Positions 45,675-56,495 of a DNA stretch of 64,000 bases are shown in pieces. Positions within the stretch are counted from its first letter, which is position 1. Each line of letters starts with the position of its first letter. Location: the NCBI GenBank assembly GCA_032622095.1, contig CP136064.1, positions 196,633,948 to 196,697,947 on the forward strand. Direction: 5' to 3'. A program made the translations under genes and the position numbers. The DNA comes from Siphonodentalium dalli. Its lineage: Eukaryota; Mollusca; Scaphopoda; Gadilida; Siphonodentaliidae. The notes beneath the pieces are model-generated. The model did no database searches. It worked only from the letters and a program-made list of their open reading frames with translations, and was not told the DNA's origin.

Positions 45675-47368
45675 TAACTTATATGTGGATATCGGCGAAT
45701 AGCAATCTTATCAATGATAGTGCATATCCGCTCGCCATCCGTGAAGCAAACGACACCAAATGGTATATCATTAGAGAAAAACGTGTATGAATTTGGTGGA
45801 ATTTGGTTTATTAAATCAATTGTTGATGCAACGCTGACTCGACCAACGCCATATTGCGAAGGTGATTATGTATTCGTTTGGTGGAAATCAGCGACAAAAC
45901 TATTTCACCATATTTTTTTAATTTCCCCTCCCATCAACAGCGTCATTTTAGAAAATTTTAACCCTCACCATTATCTTCCTTGTAAAAAGTTACCCCTCTT
46001 AGAACGCCTTGGTGCCATCTCGATTGTACCGCGTGAAGTTATATAATAATAGAACGCACACAGACAGACAAAAAGACAGACAGACAGCACGATTTTATTT
46101 CTTGTATCATTTGAGAAGAACGTATCTGAATTTGATGGTAATTGGTACTAAAAATATTTTGTATCAATTTTGGTGACCCTCCCGTCGCTATTTCGGACTC
46201 AAGCTACACACACTAAGACTCATTAGAGATTAGATATGCATATATATGAAATTGGTGAAAATTGGCGAGTATACAAATTCGTATCAAATTTAAGGTCCCC
46301 ATATCTCTCACCCATAGGGCACCAATTTGGTGTATCTAAACCACACGATAAGATTCCTCGTATCACGGAGAAGAATATGTATCACTCTGGTGGAAATCGG
46401 CACTAAACATATAGATATAATTTTTGTTGTCCCTCTCATCTCTATACACCACTGACTCGAATGGCCCCACTTGTGACATCCTTAAACCACACGATTACAC
46501 TCCTGATATCATGGAGATGATTGTTTGTAAGTTTGGTGATAATCGGCGACTAATTTTTTTTTTTTATCAAATTTGGTGTGCCAATCCCTCCCCTCTCCAT
46601 ATCCCACACAAACAGCACCACTATGGCATCTTTAAATCACGATTAGATTCCTCGTATCATGGATAAGAATGTGTATTATCAATTTGGTGGAAATTGGCGC
46701 TAAAACAATTGTGCATCAATTTTGGTGCCCCTGTCCCTTTCAATGCAACCCTGGCTCGAATGAGGCCGCATTTGACAGATAAAGGCCACACCATTAGACT
46801 CCTCATAACATGGGGATGATTTTTTTATAAGTGTGGTGGCAATCGGCGACTTATTATCAAATTTAGTGCCCACCCCCTCCCAATCTCTCATTCAAAAACA
46901 ACAATTTGGCGTTGTTAAATCGCACAATTAGATTCCTTGTATCATGAAGAAGAATATATATCAATTTGGTGGAAATCGGCGCTAAAATAAGTTTTATCAA
47001 TTTTGGTGCCCCTCTCCCCTTCCGTTCATCCCTGTCTCAAACGACGCCACTTTTGACATATTTAAACCACACCGTTGAATTCTTCATATCATGGGGATGA
47101 TTATATGTAAGTTTCGTGGCAATCGGCGACAGAAACAAAAACTGCCCCCCCCCCCCTTCCGGGCACCCCTGACGTGAACGGCGCGACTTTTGCCATATTT
47201 AAACCACGCCATTAGATTCCTCATATTATGGGGATGATTATATATAAGTTTGGTGGCAATCGGCGACAAAAAAAAATTCTGCCCCTCCCCCTTTTCTGCC
47301 CCTGACAACAACGGCGTCACTTTAGAAAATTCTAACCCCGAACATTATCTTTCTCGTAAAAACTACTC
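45675..47368. repeat. Segment D, copy 1: degenerate ~145-bp tandem repeats
   Basis: Direct copy of 53902-55591. The motif TTTGGTGG(A/C)AATCGGCG(C/A) recurs roughly every 130-152 bp (for example 46388, 46534, 46680, 46832, 46962, 47112, 47250), with conserved CCACACCATTAGA(C/T)TCCTC blocks. A (GACA)n tract lies at 46062-46088. The right end is lost in the assembly gap. Confidence 0.75.
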
Positions 47369-47468
47369 NNNNNNNNNNNNNNNNNNNNNNNNNNNNNNNN
47401 NNNNNNNNNNNNNNNNNNNNNNNNNNNNNNNNNNNNNNNNNNNNNNNNNNNNNNNNNNNNNNNNNNNN
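47369..47468. other. Assembly gap, 100 N
   Basis: Exactly 100 N, the conventional length for a gap of unknown size. Segment D stops on the left and dispersed repeat B starts on the right, so repeats flank the break on both sides. Confidence 0.99.
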
Positions 47469-47995
47469 ACTGGGACAACTGGGAATAGAACATGTAGTTG
47501 TCATTTAATTAACTAACACGTATAATAACCAAGTGAGTCACAATTTGCTATCTTTCCGGATAATGCAGAGAATGTTCGGGATATGTGTAAAAAATTAGCA
47601 TTTTACAAATTTGGTTGCCATTTTGGAAGCCATCTTGAGCTTTGATAAATTTGGTCTATAAAACACCGTAGTGTGACACATTTAAGATAGACCAAAACAA
47701 TAAACACCTTTCAATCCAAAGATAGTTATATTTTACCTGAAAAAATGGTTCAAACCTGAAAACTGAATTTTTGCCAATATTTATGTCAAGTTTTTTAGAG
47801 AAAAGTCCAATATTTTTGACGATGTCAGTGGTGAAAATAGAACAATTAACCATGGTGCATCAGACGTGTTAGCATTCAATGTATAGAATGCAGAATGGCC
47901 AATTTTATACATCAACACAACTTGTAAGCGATTGCAGGACACGCTGGTGTAATATTTACCATTTTCCATATTTTGGCGGCCATATTTGCAGCCAT
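47469..47995 (+). repeat. Dispersed repeat B, copy 2
   Basis: Similar to 12205-12665. It includes an extra GGTTGCCATTTTGGAAGCCATCT-like block, and its left end may be cut by the gap. Confidence 0.7.
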
Positions 47996-48674
47996 TTTGA
48001 GCCAAAGTAAGAATTTGGTTCCAGTGATTTGGAATATGCATAGGTAATGATATGCCTCACTCACATTACAAAGTTCTGTTCATTTCTTGTTGAAATATGA
48101 CTAGAATCCCAATTGTGATTATTTTTGGTGAAATTTTTATACCGCATTCTGTACAATCAAATTTTTGAGGGATCGGAAGGGGTTAGGACCCCCAATAATT
48201 GCATATTTAATTGCTCCAATGATCAGTTAATATAAAAAACACAAAATAAAGTTGCATTACTCAACCAGTTCCAAACAGCATGAATTTTATCTAGAAGATA
48301 TTTGTGAAAAAATGTCATATTTTCAACTTCCGGCAGCCATTTTGGCGGCCATCTTGGATGGTGAGTTTCAATTTTGGCCCAAAAAAGTGTCATTATGTCT
48401 TAGCTTCACGAAAATATATACATTTGTGTACATTTTACTAGATTTTCCCGCTATAAATTTTCATAAAACTGGCCTCACTTATAGTTCTAGAAAATGGATC
48501 GGGTTGTTGGGGGGGGGGGGGGGGGGGGGGGGTAACAAGTCTCGTTCTTATCAGAAAACGACATGAATATATATTTCTTAAGTTTGATCGTATCGATTTA
48601 GGGATGTATTGGTTGTAATAGTGCAACGTACAAGGGATGTACGCCACATACACACACGTTGGACAAATGCAATC

Positions 48675-49130
48675 ATGTAAATAAAAGTGATTTTTTACGT
48701 TTTGAGGGGTGACCCGATGACCCCCTTCTTATCTTAAAACCCCAGGAAAAGTTGCTTCTTAAGTTGTGTTTTTATAATTAGTATATATCAAAGTACTTTG
48801 AGACCAACAATTATGGATGTACGCGAAAGTGTAAAAAAAAAAGTGAAAAATCACGTTTTGGGGTTCAGCATGGGACCCCCCTTTCTTATCTGAAAACCCC
48901 AGGAAAATCCCTTTCTTAAGTTGTGTTTGCTTAATGAGTACACTTAGGAGTATCATCAAACCAAAATTCATCGATGTACGCGGAAGTGTAAATATAAGTG
49001 ATTTTTGGCACTTTTTGGGGTTCAGCAGCCCCTAAACCCCAGGAATGCGCAACTTAAGAAATCGGTTTTTCAGAATGTTCCATTATTGGTACCAACTTTA
49101 AGGGGTCAAACCTTTTGTACGCAAAAGTGT
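48675..49130. repeat. Three degenerate ~140-157-bp tandem units
   Basis: CCCCAGGAA(A/T) recurs at about 48740, 48897 and 49037. GTGATTTTT and CTTAAGTTGTGTTT occur in the first two and ATGTACGCG(A/G)AAGTGTAAA in successive units. A ~22-base G run precedes it at 48511. Confidence 0.65.
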
Positions 49131-49301
49131 AAATAGAACATATGCGGGCTCCCTAACTAATATATGTATACAACATTTGTGTGTCATTTGTGTGTCACCT
49201 GTCGTGTCGGTCATCAGCTATTTTAATATATCCATATATTGGATATTTACTTAATGTAACTATTATTGAGCAGTGCCATATAATCTGTATATGTATTAGC
49301 T

Positions 49302-51600
49302 CTAAAAGCGTTTTGTCATGATTATGAATTTCTGGACTGTTTTAAATATAAAAATATTTTCCCTCAGACTATTTGAGATCGTGGTGCCGTTCAGTGCGCT
49401 CTCGATGGTTGTTCTTTCCAAATTACCAGAAAAACATTCGTTTCCTTGTCTACTGTATACTGGGCAGTGGAATAAGAAATGGTTCGCCGTTTCATCACTT
49501 CCACAAACACAATGAGGACTTGATCTGAGATAATTTTCACACAGGTCTTTATTAAGAAAACTACAACCAAGTCGCAATCTGCAGTGATGTATTTGCGCTG
49601 GGCGTGAGTAATAGTGATAGTGATAAATGTACGGTTCTCTATGGTTATTATCCGTGCTTCCTATTGCCGACTTAAAGTCACACAATGTTTTACACTTGCG
49701 CACATTATCTGGGAGTGTGTTCCACATCTCAACGGCTGAGGGAAGAAAGGACTTTTCGTATGACGCAGTATCACGAGAGGGGTTAGTTAGGTGATGCTTT
49801 CTCAGTGGATATCGGTGCATATTCTCTGTTGATCTCGGAACTAAGGTATATAGATATGAGGGTGTCATTTTATAGAACATTTTGTAGAATTGGCATAGTT
49901 TGGAGATTTTCCGACGTTCAGACAATTTTTCCCATCCAGTTTCCTTTATGAGGTTTTCATTACTGCAGCTTTTTGTTGCTCCAGTTACTATTCTCACTGC
50001 CTCATATTGAACTTTTTCGAGCGTGTCGCTTTCGCCATTAGTACAGTTGTCCCAAACAGGAGAAGCATATTCTAAAATAGGACGTATGTAAACAAAATAA
50101 ATTATTTCGAGGGTTCTCCTGTCTAGGACAAATTTGTTCTTTGCAAGCAAAGCCACTTTTTTGGCTGCTCTCTTTTGAATTTCAGTTACATGATGGCTCC
50201 AGTTACCATTGTTGTTAAATGTCAGTCCTAGATGTTTATAATTAGACACAGTTTCTATTACTTCGTCGCCCATTATTAAAGGTTTGTGTATAGGTTTGTT
50301 ATCTTTTCGCGATATTATCATTGATTTTGTCTTAGGGGCACTAAATTTGACATTCCACTGTTTGGACCACCTCATAATTTTTTCTAAGTCCGAATTCATG
50401 ACATCAGCCGCTAAATCTGGATCTTCTATTGATAGATAAATTGATGTGTCATCGGCGAAGAGCTTTATATTACAAGTGAGGTCATTTACGATATCGTTTA
50501 TGTAAACTAGGAATAAAAGAGGGCCTAGTATGGACCCTTGAGGGACACATGCCAGGACGGGTTTCCATGACGATTGTACCCCTTCAATGCATACCCTTTG
50601 CTTCCTCTCGCTCAAGTAGCTAGACAATAATGTCAAAATATTCCCCTCTACCCCACATTTTTGTAATTTGAAAAGCAGTCCTTTATGCCAAACCTTGTCG
50701 AAAGCTTTACTAATATCACAAAATAGGCATCTGATTTCCTTTCCTTCTTCTAGATTTGAAATTATATACTGGTAATCTCAGTTAATTGGTATACGGTGGA
50801 ATCTTTTGGAGTGAATCCGGATTGTAAATTAGTGAGGAGATTATTATCCCTTAGGTATGTGGAGAGACTTTTATAGATACATTTCTCAAAGACTTTATAA
50901 ATACAACTGAGAAGTGCGACTGGACGATAGTTACTCGGGTCAGAGGAATCACCTTTTTTGAAAATAGGCGTTATATATATTCGCGCGTTTCCATTCGACT
51001 GGGAAATAAATACGATTCTTCAATATATTTATTTAATAAATATACCAAGGGATTTGCAATGGAGCTAGCACATTCTTTCAAGATCCTTGGACTAATATCA
51101 TCGGGGCCACTGGCTTTTGCTATCTTTAAATCTTTTAGTGCGGGGCATACTTGTTCGCTCGTTATTATCATATTTTCAAATCTGGATTCCGTTCTGTATG
51201 TAATATTTGGTAACTCTGCATTTGATGAATCTGTCAAGGATGAGATTTTGCAAAAGAAATCGTTGAGTATTTCGGCTTGTTGGTAGGGATTGGAAGTAAA
51301 TTCTATACCATCCTTAAGGGGTGGTATCGGTTTAGATCGTGGTTTTAGAAATTTATTTAATGTCTTCCACCATACCGAGTCTCTGTATCTTTGCTACCGA
51401 GAATGGTTTGTATTTTATCAATATGCGAACGTTTAGCTACTCTAATGGCGTGTACTGCTTCATTTCTTTTCGATCGGTAATTATTCCACGAATTCTATGT
51501 ATTTTTGCGTTTTGCAATTCTATATGTTCGCTTTCTTTGTCTTATTAATTTGCGAATTTCCTCATTTAACTGGGAGTCGCTGGGAGAAATCACACGTGAC
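49302..51600 (-). pseudogene. Decayed, 5'-truncated LINE reverse transcriptase
   Basis: The frame 50636-49302 (444 codons) carries VPQGSILGPLLFLVYINDIV, IKLFADDTSIYLSI with the catalytic Asp pair, and YKHLGLTFNNNGNW. Its C-terminal HHCRLRLGCSFLNKDLC...C.CG..E..NHFLFHCPVY is a Cys/His motif seen in some LINE ORF2 tails. Upstream fragments give SDPSNYRPVALLSCIYKVFE (about 50930-50860) and PALKDLKIAKASGPDDISPR (about 51150-51090). The fragments are split by a one-base loss near 50775, an extra TATA near 50980 and a one-base insertion near 51000. No endonuclease is present: the copy is truncated near 51600, where a hairpin fragment begins. It is unrelated in sequence to the two LINEs at the left. 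Confidence 0.85.
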
Positions 51601-51607
51601 GTTGTGA

Positions 51608-51672
51608 CAATAATAAGTTGAACAGATTTATTATCTGAACATTTCGATCCTACGGTAACTATTCGTATATAG
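51608..51672. repeat. Hairpin fragment of the TTAA-MITE family
   Basis: AATAATAAGTTGAACAGATT followed by TTATTATCTGAACATTTC matches the stem of 25358-25629. It sits at the 5' truncation point of the decayed LINE. Confidence 0.5.
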
Positions 51673-52446
51673 GTTTTACTCGATCCGGGTCCGAATAATT
51701 CACGGAAGCCCAATATGGCTTCATCGGGAGGAAAACATACACATGTAGCACTGCTTCCATTAACTCTGGACTAGTATCCTTCGCAAGTGGTCTCCGGTGT
51801 TCGATCGCTGGGGTGCAACATATCCTCGTTCAAATAGGTTCATATCGGACATACATTTTCACATCTGTTCATATTGGACTTATTTGATTCTGAAATAAGC
51901 TCATAGTGCACTTATACCCGTTATTCCATTTTATGGCTCGGGCCACAGTGAAATATACGATATAACGACGGCGTCCGAGTGAAATAAAGAACTTGCCATG
52001 ATGAAGATAGAGCATTGAATATGATCAACTTTGGAGAGACATGGGTTTTTTATAGCTCAATATGATCGCTCAATACGAATAACAGTTTACTACTATTTCA
52101 CTGAGTGAACATGAAAATCGCTCATCTGATGACGACTCATTTGAAACTCGTTCAGGCGGCATGCTAAAACAACATTGCAAACGGGAGCGGGGCTGTTATT
52201 TAATTAATACAGACTATAGCCGGCGATATTTTTGCAGGCTCGTCGGCAAGTGAGAACAAGAAAACCATAGTCAGAAATGGTAACGCCACCAAGATCATAT
52301 TAGTAGCCATAAATATAAATTATAATATTATTATAATATAATCTAGCTTTCAAATTCCATGTGGGAAATTTGCATACTTCCATATATCAAGTTTTCCCGT
52401 TTCTCGTGTTATACATTACATTCTTCAAACTGTCTTCTTTATTACA
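51673..52446. other. No recognisable gene
   Basis: Short AT palindrome AATATTATTATAATATAATC-type at 52320-52345; otherwise nothing recognised. Confidence 0.4.
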
Positions 52447-52896
52447 CTAGCTGATGGGCCCGACTTCGTCCGGGCTGTTTCCCATCTGATTTCCGGCGAA
52501 AGGCGCGATTTGACCTTGAATTGACTATTTTGAAAGTCAATGTCAGGTCGGGGTCATGATTTGACCCGTCCAAAACATTCCCCCGACAAAAGTACCCATA
52601 GGTATCAAATTTCGTCGAAATCCATCCGTTTTACCCGATTTGACCTTTGATTGACCATATTGAAGGTCAAGGTCACGCCGGGGTCACAAAGTTTTGTTCT
52701 GCCCCTCCCCCTTTTCTGCCCCTGACAACAACGGCGTCACTTTAGAAAATTCTAACCCCGACCATTATCTTTCTCGTAAAAAGCAACTCCTAGTAGACCC
52801 CTTTGGCATCATCTAGATGGTCCCCTGTGGATTTCTATAGAACACAGACAGACAGCCAGACAGACAGACAGACCGACAGACATTCGCAAATATAGA
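52447..52896 (-). mobile_element. Non-autonomous Helitron-like element, 450 bp
   Basis: On the minus strand it starts TCTATATTTGCGAATGTCTG after A and runs through a (CTGT)n tract. It ends with a CCCGGACGAAGTCGGG hairpin, then CCCATCAGCTAG before T. TC start, hairpin, CTAG end and A/T insertion all fit Helitron structure. Its start is shared with the right end of segment D copy 2 (55591). Confidence 0.7.
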
Positions 52897-52904
52897 TATA
52901 AGAA

Positions 52905-53901
52905 GATATACAGTCACCAGGCCATCCCGACATATGATGACCCACATAAGTCACTTGAACAATTATATCTTCTTAACATTCATATTTATATGGGAATGGC
53001 AATCAAGGCATTCACACAATAAGCTAGCAAAAAGAGATAACTAGAAGAAGCATTAAACGTATATTTATCATTCTATTGAAGAGATACATATATTCGTGCA
53101 AACTGAGAGACCTCGAACCGTCAGAGGATTGCATATATATAATAACAAAATTTAGTCTGTTCCATTCAATACAGATTCCACAAAAAGTTACAATTTGTCA
53201 AGAGATATGGATGGCCTGTTCAAAAATAGTGGTCACAGTGTGCAGTCAAATATAGTTTATTCTGATATACAAGAAAATGCAGTTAGTAGCACAAGACTTT
53301 TCAGGATCCTACCAATACTGACATCTGACAAGGGTTTTAGAACAGACTCATCGACTGACATAAAGAACTCAAAATCTCGCTCTGTGCCTGGCACATGTAG
53401 CTGATATATATGTGCAGCAACATTTCGTTTAAACTAAGAATATTTAGCCAATATATAGCACCATGAACAGAGGAGCACCTGAATTTCTTTGAAACATCTG
53501 TATCTTCTTGGAGATATGATAGCCAGGTGTCCTCGAGATCTTAGTCCAACCCACTAGATTGATTGATTGATACATCTCAATATTTAATACCCAATTATCA
53601 TCTTTTATCGAACTAATGTGTATATGATGTTCATGTATCATATTATAACGTCTAATGTATACGCAGTTGTAAATACATAAATACTTCATTATTGGTGGAA
53701 CGGATTAATCGCGATAAATAGAATGACAATTGACAAGGTGAGCCACTACTTATATTCCATGACTAATAATCATGTTTTGTGATGCTATTTGAATATACAA
53801 TTTATGAGAAAACGTATAATACTTTAAGCAAGAGCATTCTCTATTCCCAACAAATATCCACAGCATACACTAACCTGGGCAACGCCGGGTAACCCTGCTA
53901 G
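52905..53901 (+). mobile_element. Segment E, copy 2, with Helitron-like 3' end
   Basis: About 1 kb, ending CCTGGGCAACGCCGGGTAAC then CCTGCTAG before T (53898-53902), a terminal hairpin plus CTAG as in Helitrons. Matches 44641-45674 in reverse. The start is not clear; TATACAGTCACCAGG is the first block shared by both copies. Confidence 0.65.
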
Positions 53902-55591
53902 TAACTTATATGTGGATATCGGCGAATAGCAATCTTATCAATGATAGTGCATATCCGCTCGCCATCCGTGACGCAAACGACACCAAATGTGATTTAATTC
54001 ATGGTATATCATTAGAGAAAAACGTGTATGAATGTGGTGGAATTTGGTTTATTAAATCAATTGTTGATGCAACGCTGACTCGAACAACGCCATATTGCGA
54101 AGGTGATTATGTATTCGTTTGGTGGAAATCAGCGACAAAACTATTTCATCATATATTTTAAATTTCCCCTCCCACCAACAGCGTCATTTTAGAAAATTTT
54201 AACCCGCACCATTATCTTCCTTGTAAAAAGTTACCCCTCTTAGAACGCCTTGGTGCCATCTCGATTGTACCGCGTGAAGTTATATATAGAACGCACACAG
54301 ACAGACAAAAAGACAGACAGACAGCACGATTTTATTTCTTGTATCATTTGAGAAGAACGTGTCTGAATGTGATGGTAATTGGTACTAAAAATATTTTGTA
54401 TCAGTTTTGGTGACCCTCCAGTCCCTATTTCGGACTCAAGCTGCACACACTAAGACTCATTAGAGATTAGAGATGCATATATATGAAATTGGTGAAAATT
54501 GGCGAGTATACAAATTCGTATAAAATTTAAGGTCCCCGTAGGGCACCAATTTGTTGTATCTAAACCACACGATAAGATTCCTCGTATCACGGAGAAGAAT
54601 ATGTATCAATCTGGTGGAAATCGGCACTAAACATATAGATATAATTTTTTTGTGTCCCTCTCATCTCTATACACCACTGACTCGAATGGCCCAACTTGTG
54701 ACATCCTTAAACCACACGATTACACTCCTGATATCATGGAGATGATTGTTTATAAGTTTGGTGATAATCTGCGACTAAACAATTTTTTTTATCAAATTTA
54801 GTCCCCCCCCCCCCTCTCCATCTCTCACCAAACAGCACCACTATGGCGTCTTTAAATCACGATTAGATTCATCGTATCATGGATAAGAACGTGTATCAAT
54901 TTGGTGGAACTTGGCGCTAAAAACATTGTGCATCAATTTTGGCGCCCCTGTCCCTTTCAATGCAACCCTGGCTCGAATGAGGCCACATTTGACAGATAAA
55001 AGCCACACCATTAGACTCCTCGTACCATGGGGATGATTTTGTATAAGTGTGGTGGCAATCGGCGACTTATTATCAAATTTAGTGCCCACCCCCTCCCAAT
55101 CTCTAATCAAAAAACAACAATTTGGCGTTGTTAAATCGCACAATTAGATTCCTTGTATCATGAAGAAGAATATATATCAATTTGGTGGAAATCGGCGCTA
55201 AAATTAGTTTTATCAATTTGTGTGCCCCTCTCCCCTTCCGTTCATCCCTGACTCAAACGACGCCACTTTTGACATATTTGACCCCTCCCCCTTCCGGGAA
55301 CCTCTGACGCGAACGGAGCGACTTTTGCCATATTTAAACCACGCCATTAGATTCCTCATATTATGGGGATGATTATATATAAGTTCGGTGGCAATCGGCG
55401 ACAAAGTTTTTTTCTGCCCGTCCCCCTTTTCTGCCCCTGACAACAACGGCGTCCCTTTAGAAAATTCTAACCCCGACCATTATCTTTCTCGTAAAAAGCT
55501 ACTCCTAGTGGACCCCTTTGGCATCATCTAGATGGTCCCCTGTGGATTTCTATAGAACACAGACAGACAGACAGACATTCGCAAATATAGA
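53902..55591. repeat. Segment D, copy 2: degenerate ~145-bp tandem repeats
   Basis: Direct copy of 45675-47368, starting at the same TAACTTATATGTGGATATCG boundary, with the same repeat motif. It ends in CATTCGCAAATATAGA, the reverse complement of the Helitron-like 5' start at 52896. One internal stretch (about 55270) is shorter than in copy 1. Confidence 0.75.
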
Positions 55592-56160
55592 TATAGATTT
55601 ATGACACCCAATCGCCCATGTCTTCCAATCGCTATGTCCCTGCATCTATATTCGTTGTGACTAAACATGGTATCACATCCCATATTAGTAATGCTCACCT
55701 CGGTGGAAAATAACTTGTTTGAATGCACGGGAGTGCATAATTGGTCAATCAAGGTGTGCACCGCGAATACAATACATAAGCTTGTTGTAATTACGACAGA
55801 CCGTTTGATAGAACAGGCGACGACTTAAAGATCTTTACAGTAAATAAAGGTCGGTCACCGGACCTAATTAGATAACTTCCATTGGTCGAGGGCTGATTGG
55901 CGTGTTAAAAAACATTATAAAGTTCGTACATCTGGTAAGTCGATTTATGTCCAGAGCGTAACTGTTTTCAAATAATTCCGATATGGCCTCATTTGTTGTT
56001 ATTGAAATAAGTTCAATATGACCTCAGTTTCAGGAGAACAAGCTGCATTTTCCATATCCGTAAAATTTGGAAAATACGAAACACATAATTTGGACAATTG
56101 AAACCCGGTGAGCATTCGAGAGACAAAATGATAAATTTAAGATTTTATGGAAGTACTCAA
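55592..56160. other. No recognisable gene
   Basis: About 570 bp downstream of the sulfotransferase gene's 3' end; nothing recognised. Confidence 0.45.
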
Positions 56161-56166
56161 TTTATT
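56161..56166 (-). promoter_or_regulatory. Candidate polyadenylation signal of the sulfotransferase gene
   Basis: AATAAA on the minus strand, 217 bases past the stop codon; the first such hexamer I find downstream. Confidence 0.4.
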
Positions 56167-56382
56167 CAAATGCCTTGATCATGATTGAAGTTTATGTTTT
56201 CGCGTGAATGATGTGGCCCAATGAACCTGACATTGTTTCAACTGTCAATTGTGTTCGTTTTTGTGACAGAAACGATGACGCCCATACAAATGAACGATAC
56301 ACACTCTTACATATACATATAATGATCACGTGTCCGTTAATTGGCATTGAACAATCGCAAATGATAGACACGAGCACACCGA

Positions 56383-56495
56383 TCAAAACTGAAACCTGAA
56401 CTTGAACTTTGAATTAGCCATCCTCTTGCTCAATACGTCATCAAATTCTTCGCTCATCGCCACCGTGAAATGTTCTTTCCACCCTCCAACTCCAC
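56383..56495 (-). CDS. Sulfotransferase exon 5 (113 nt, terminal)
   Basis: Follows CACCTTTTGCAG. It completes RKG and gives GVGGWKEHFTVAMSEEF with the KTVE dimer motif, then FKFRFQF and TGA at 56385-56383. Confidence 0.92.
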
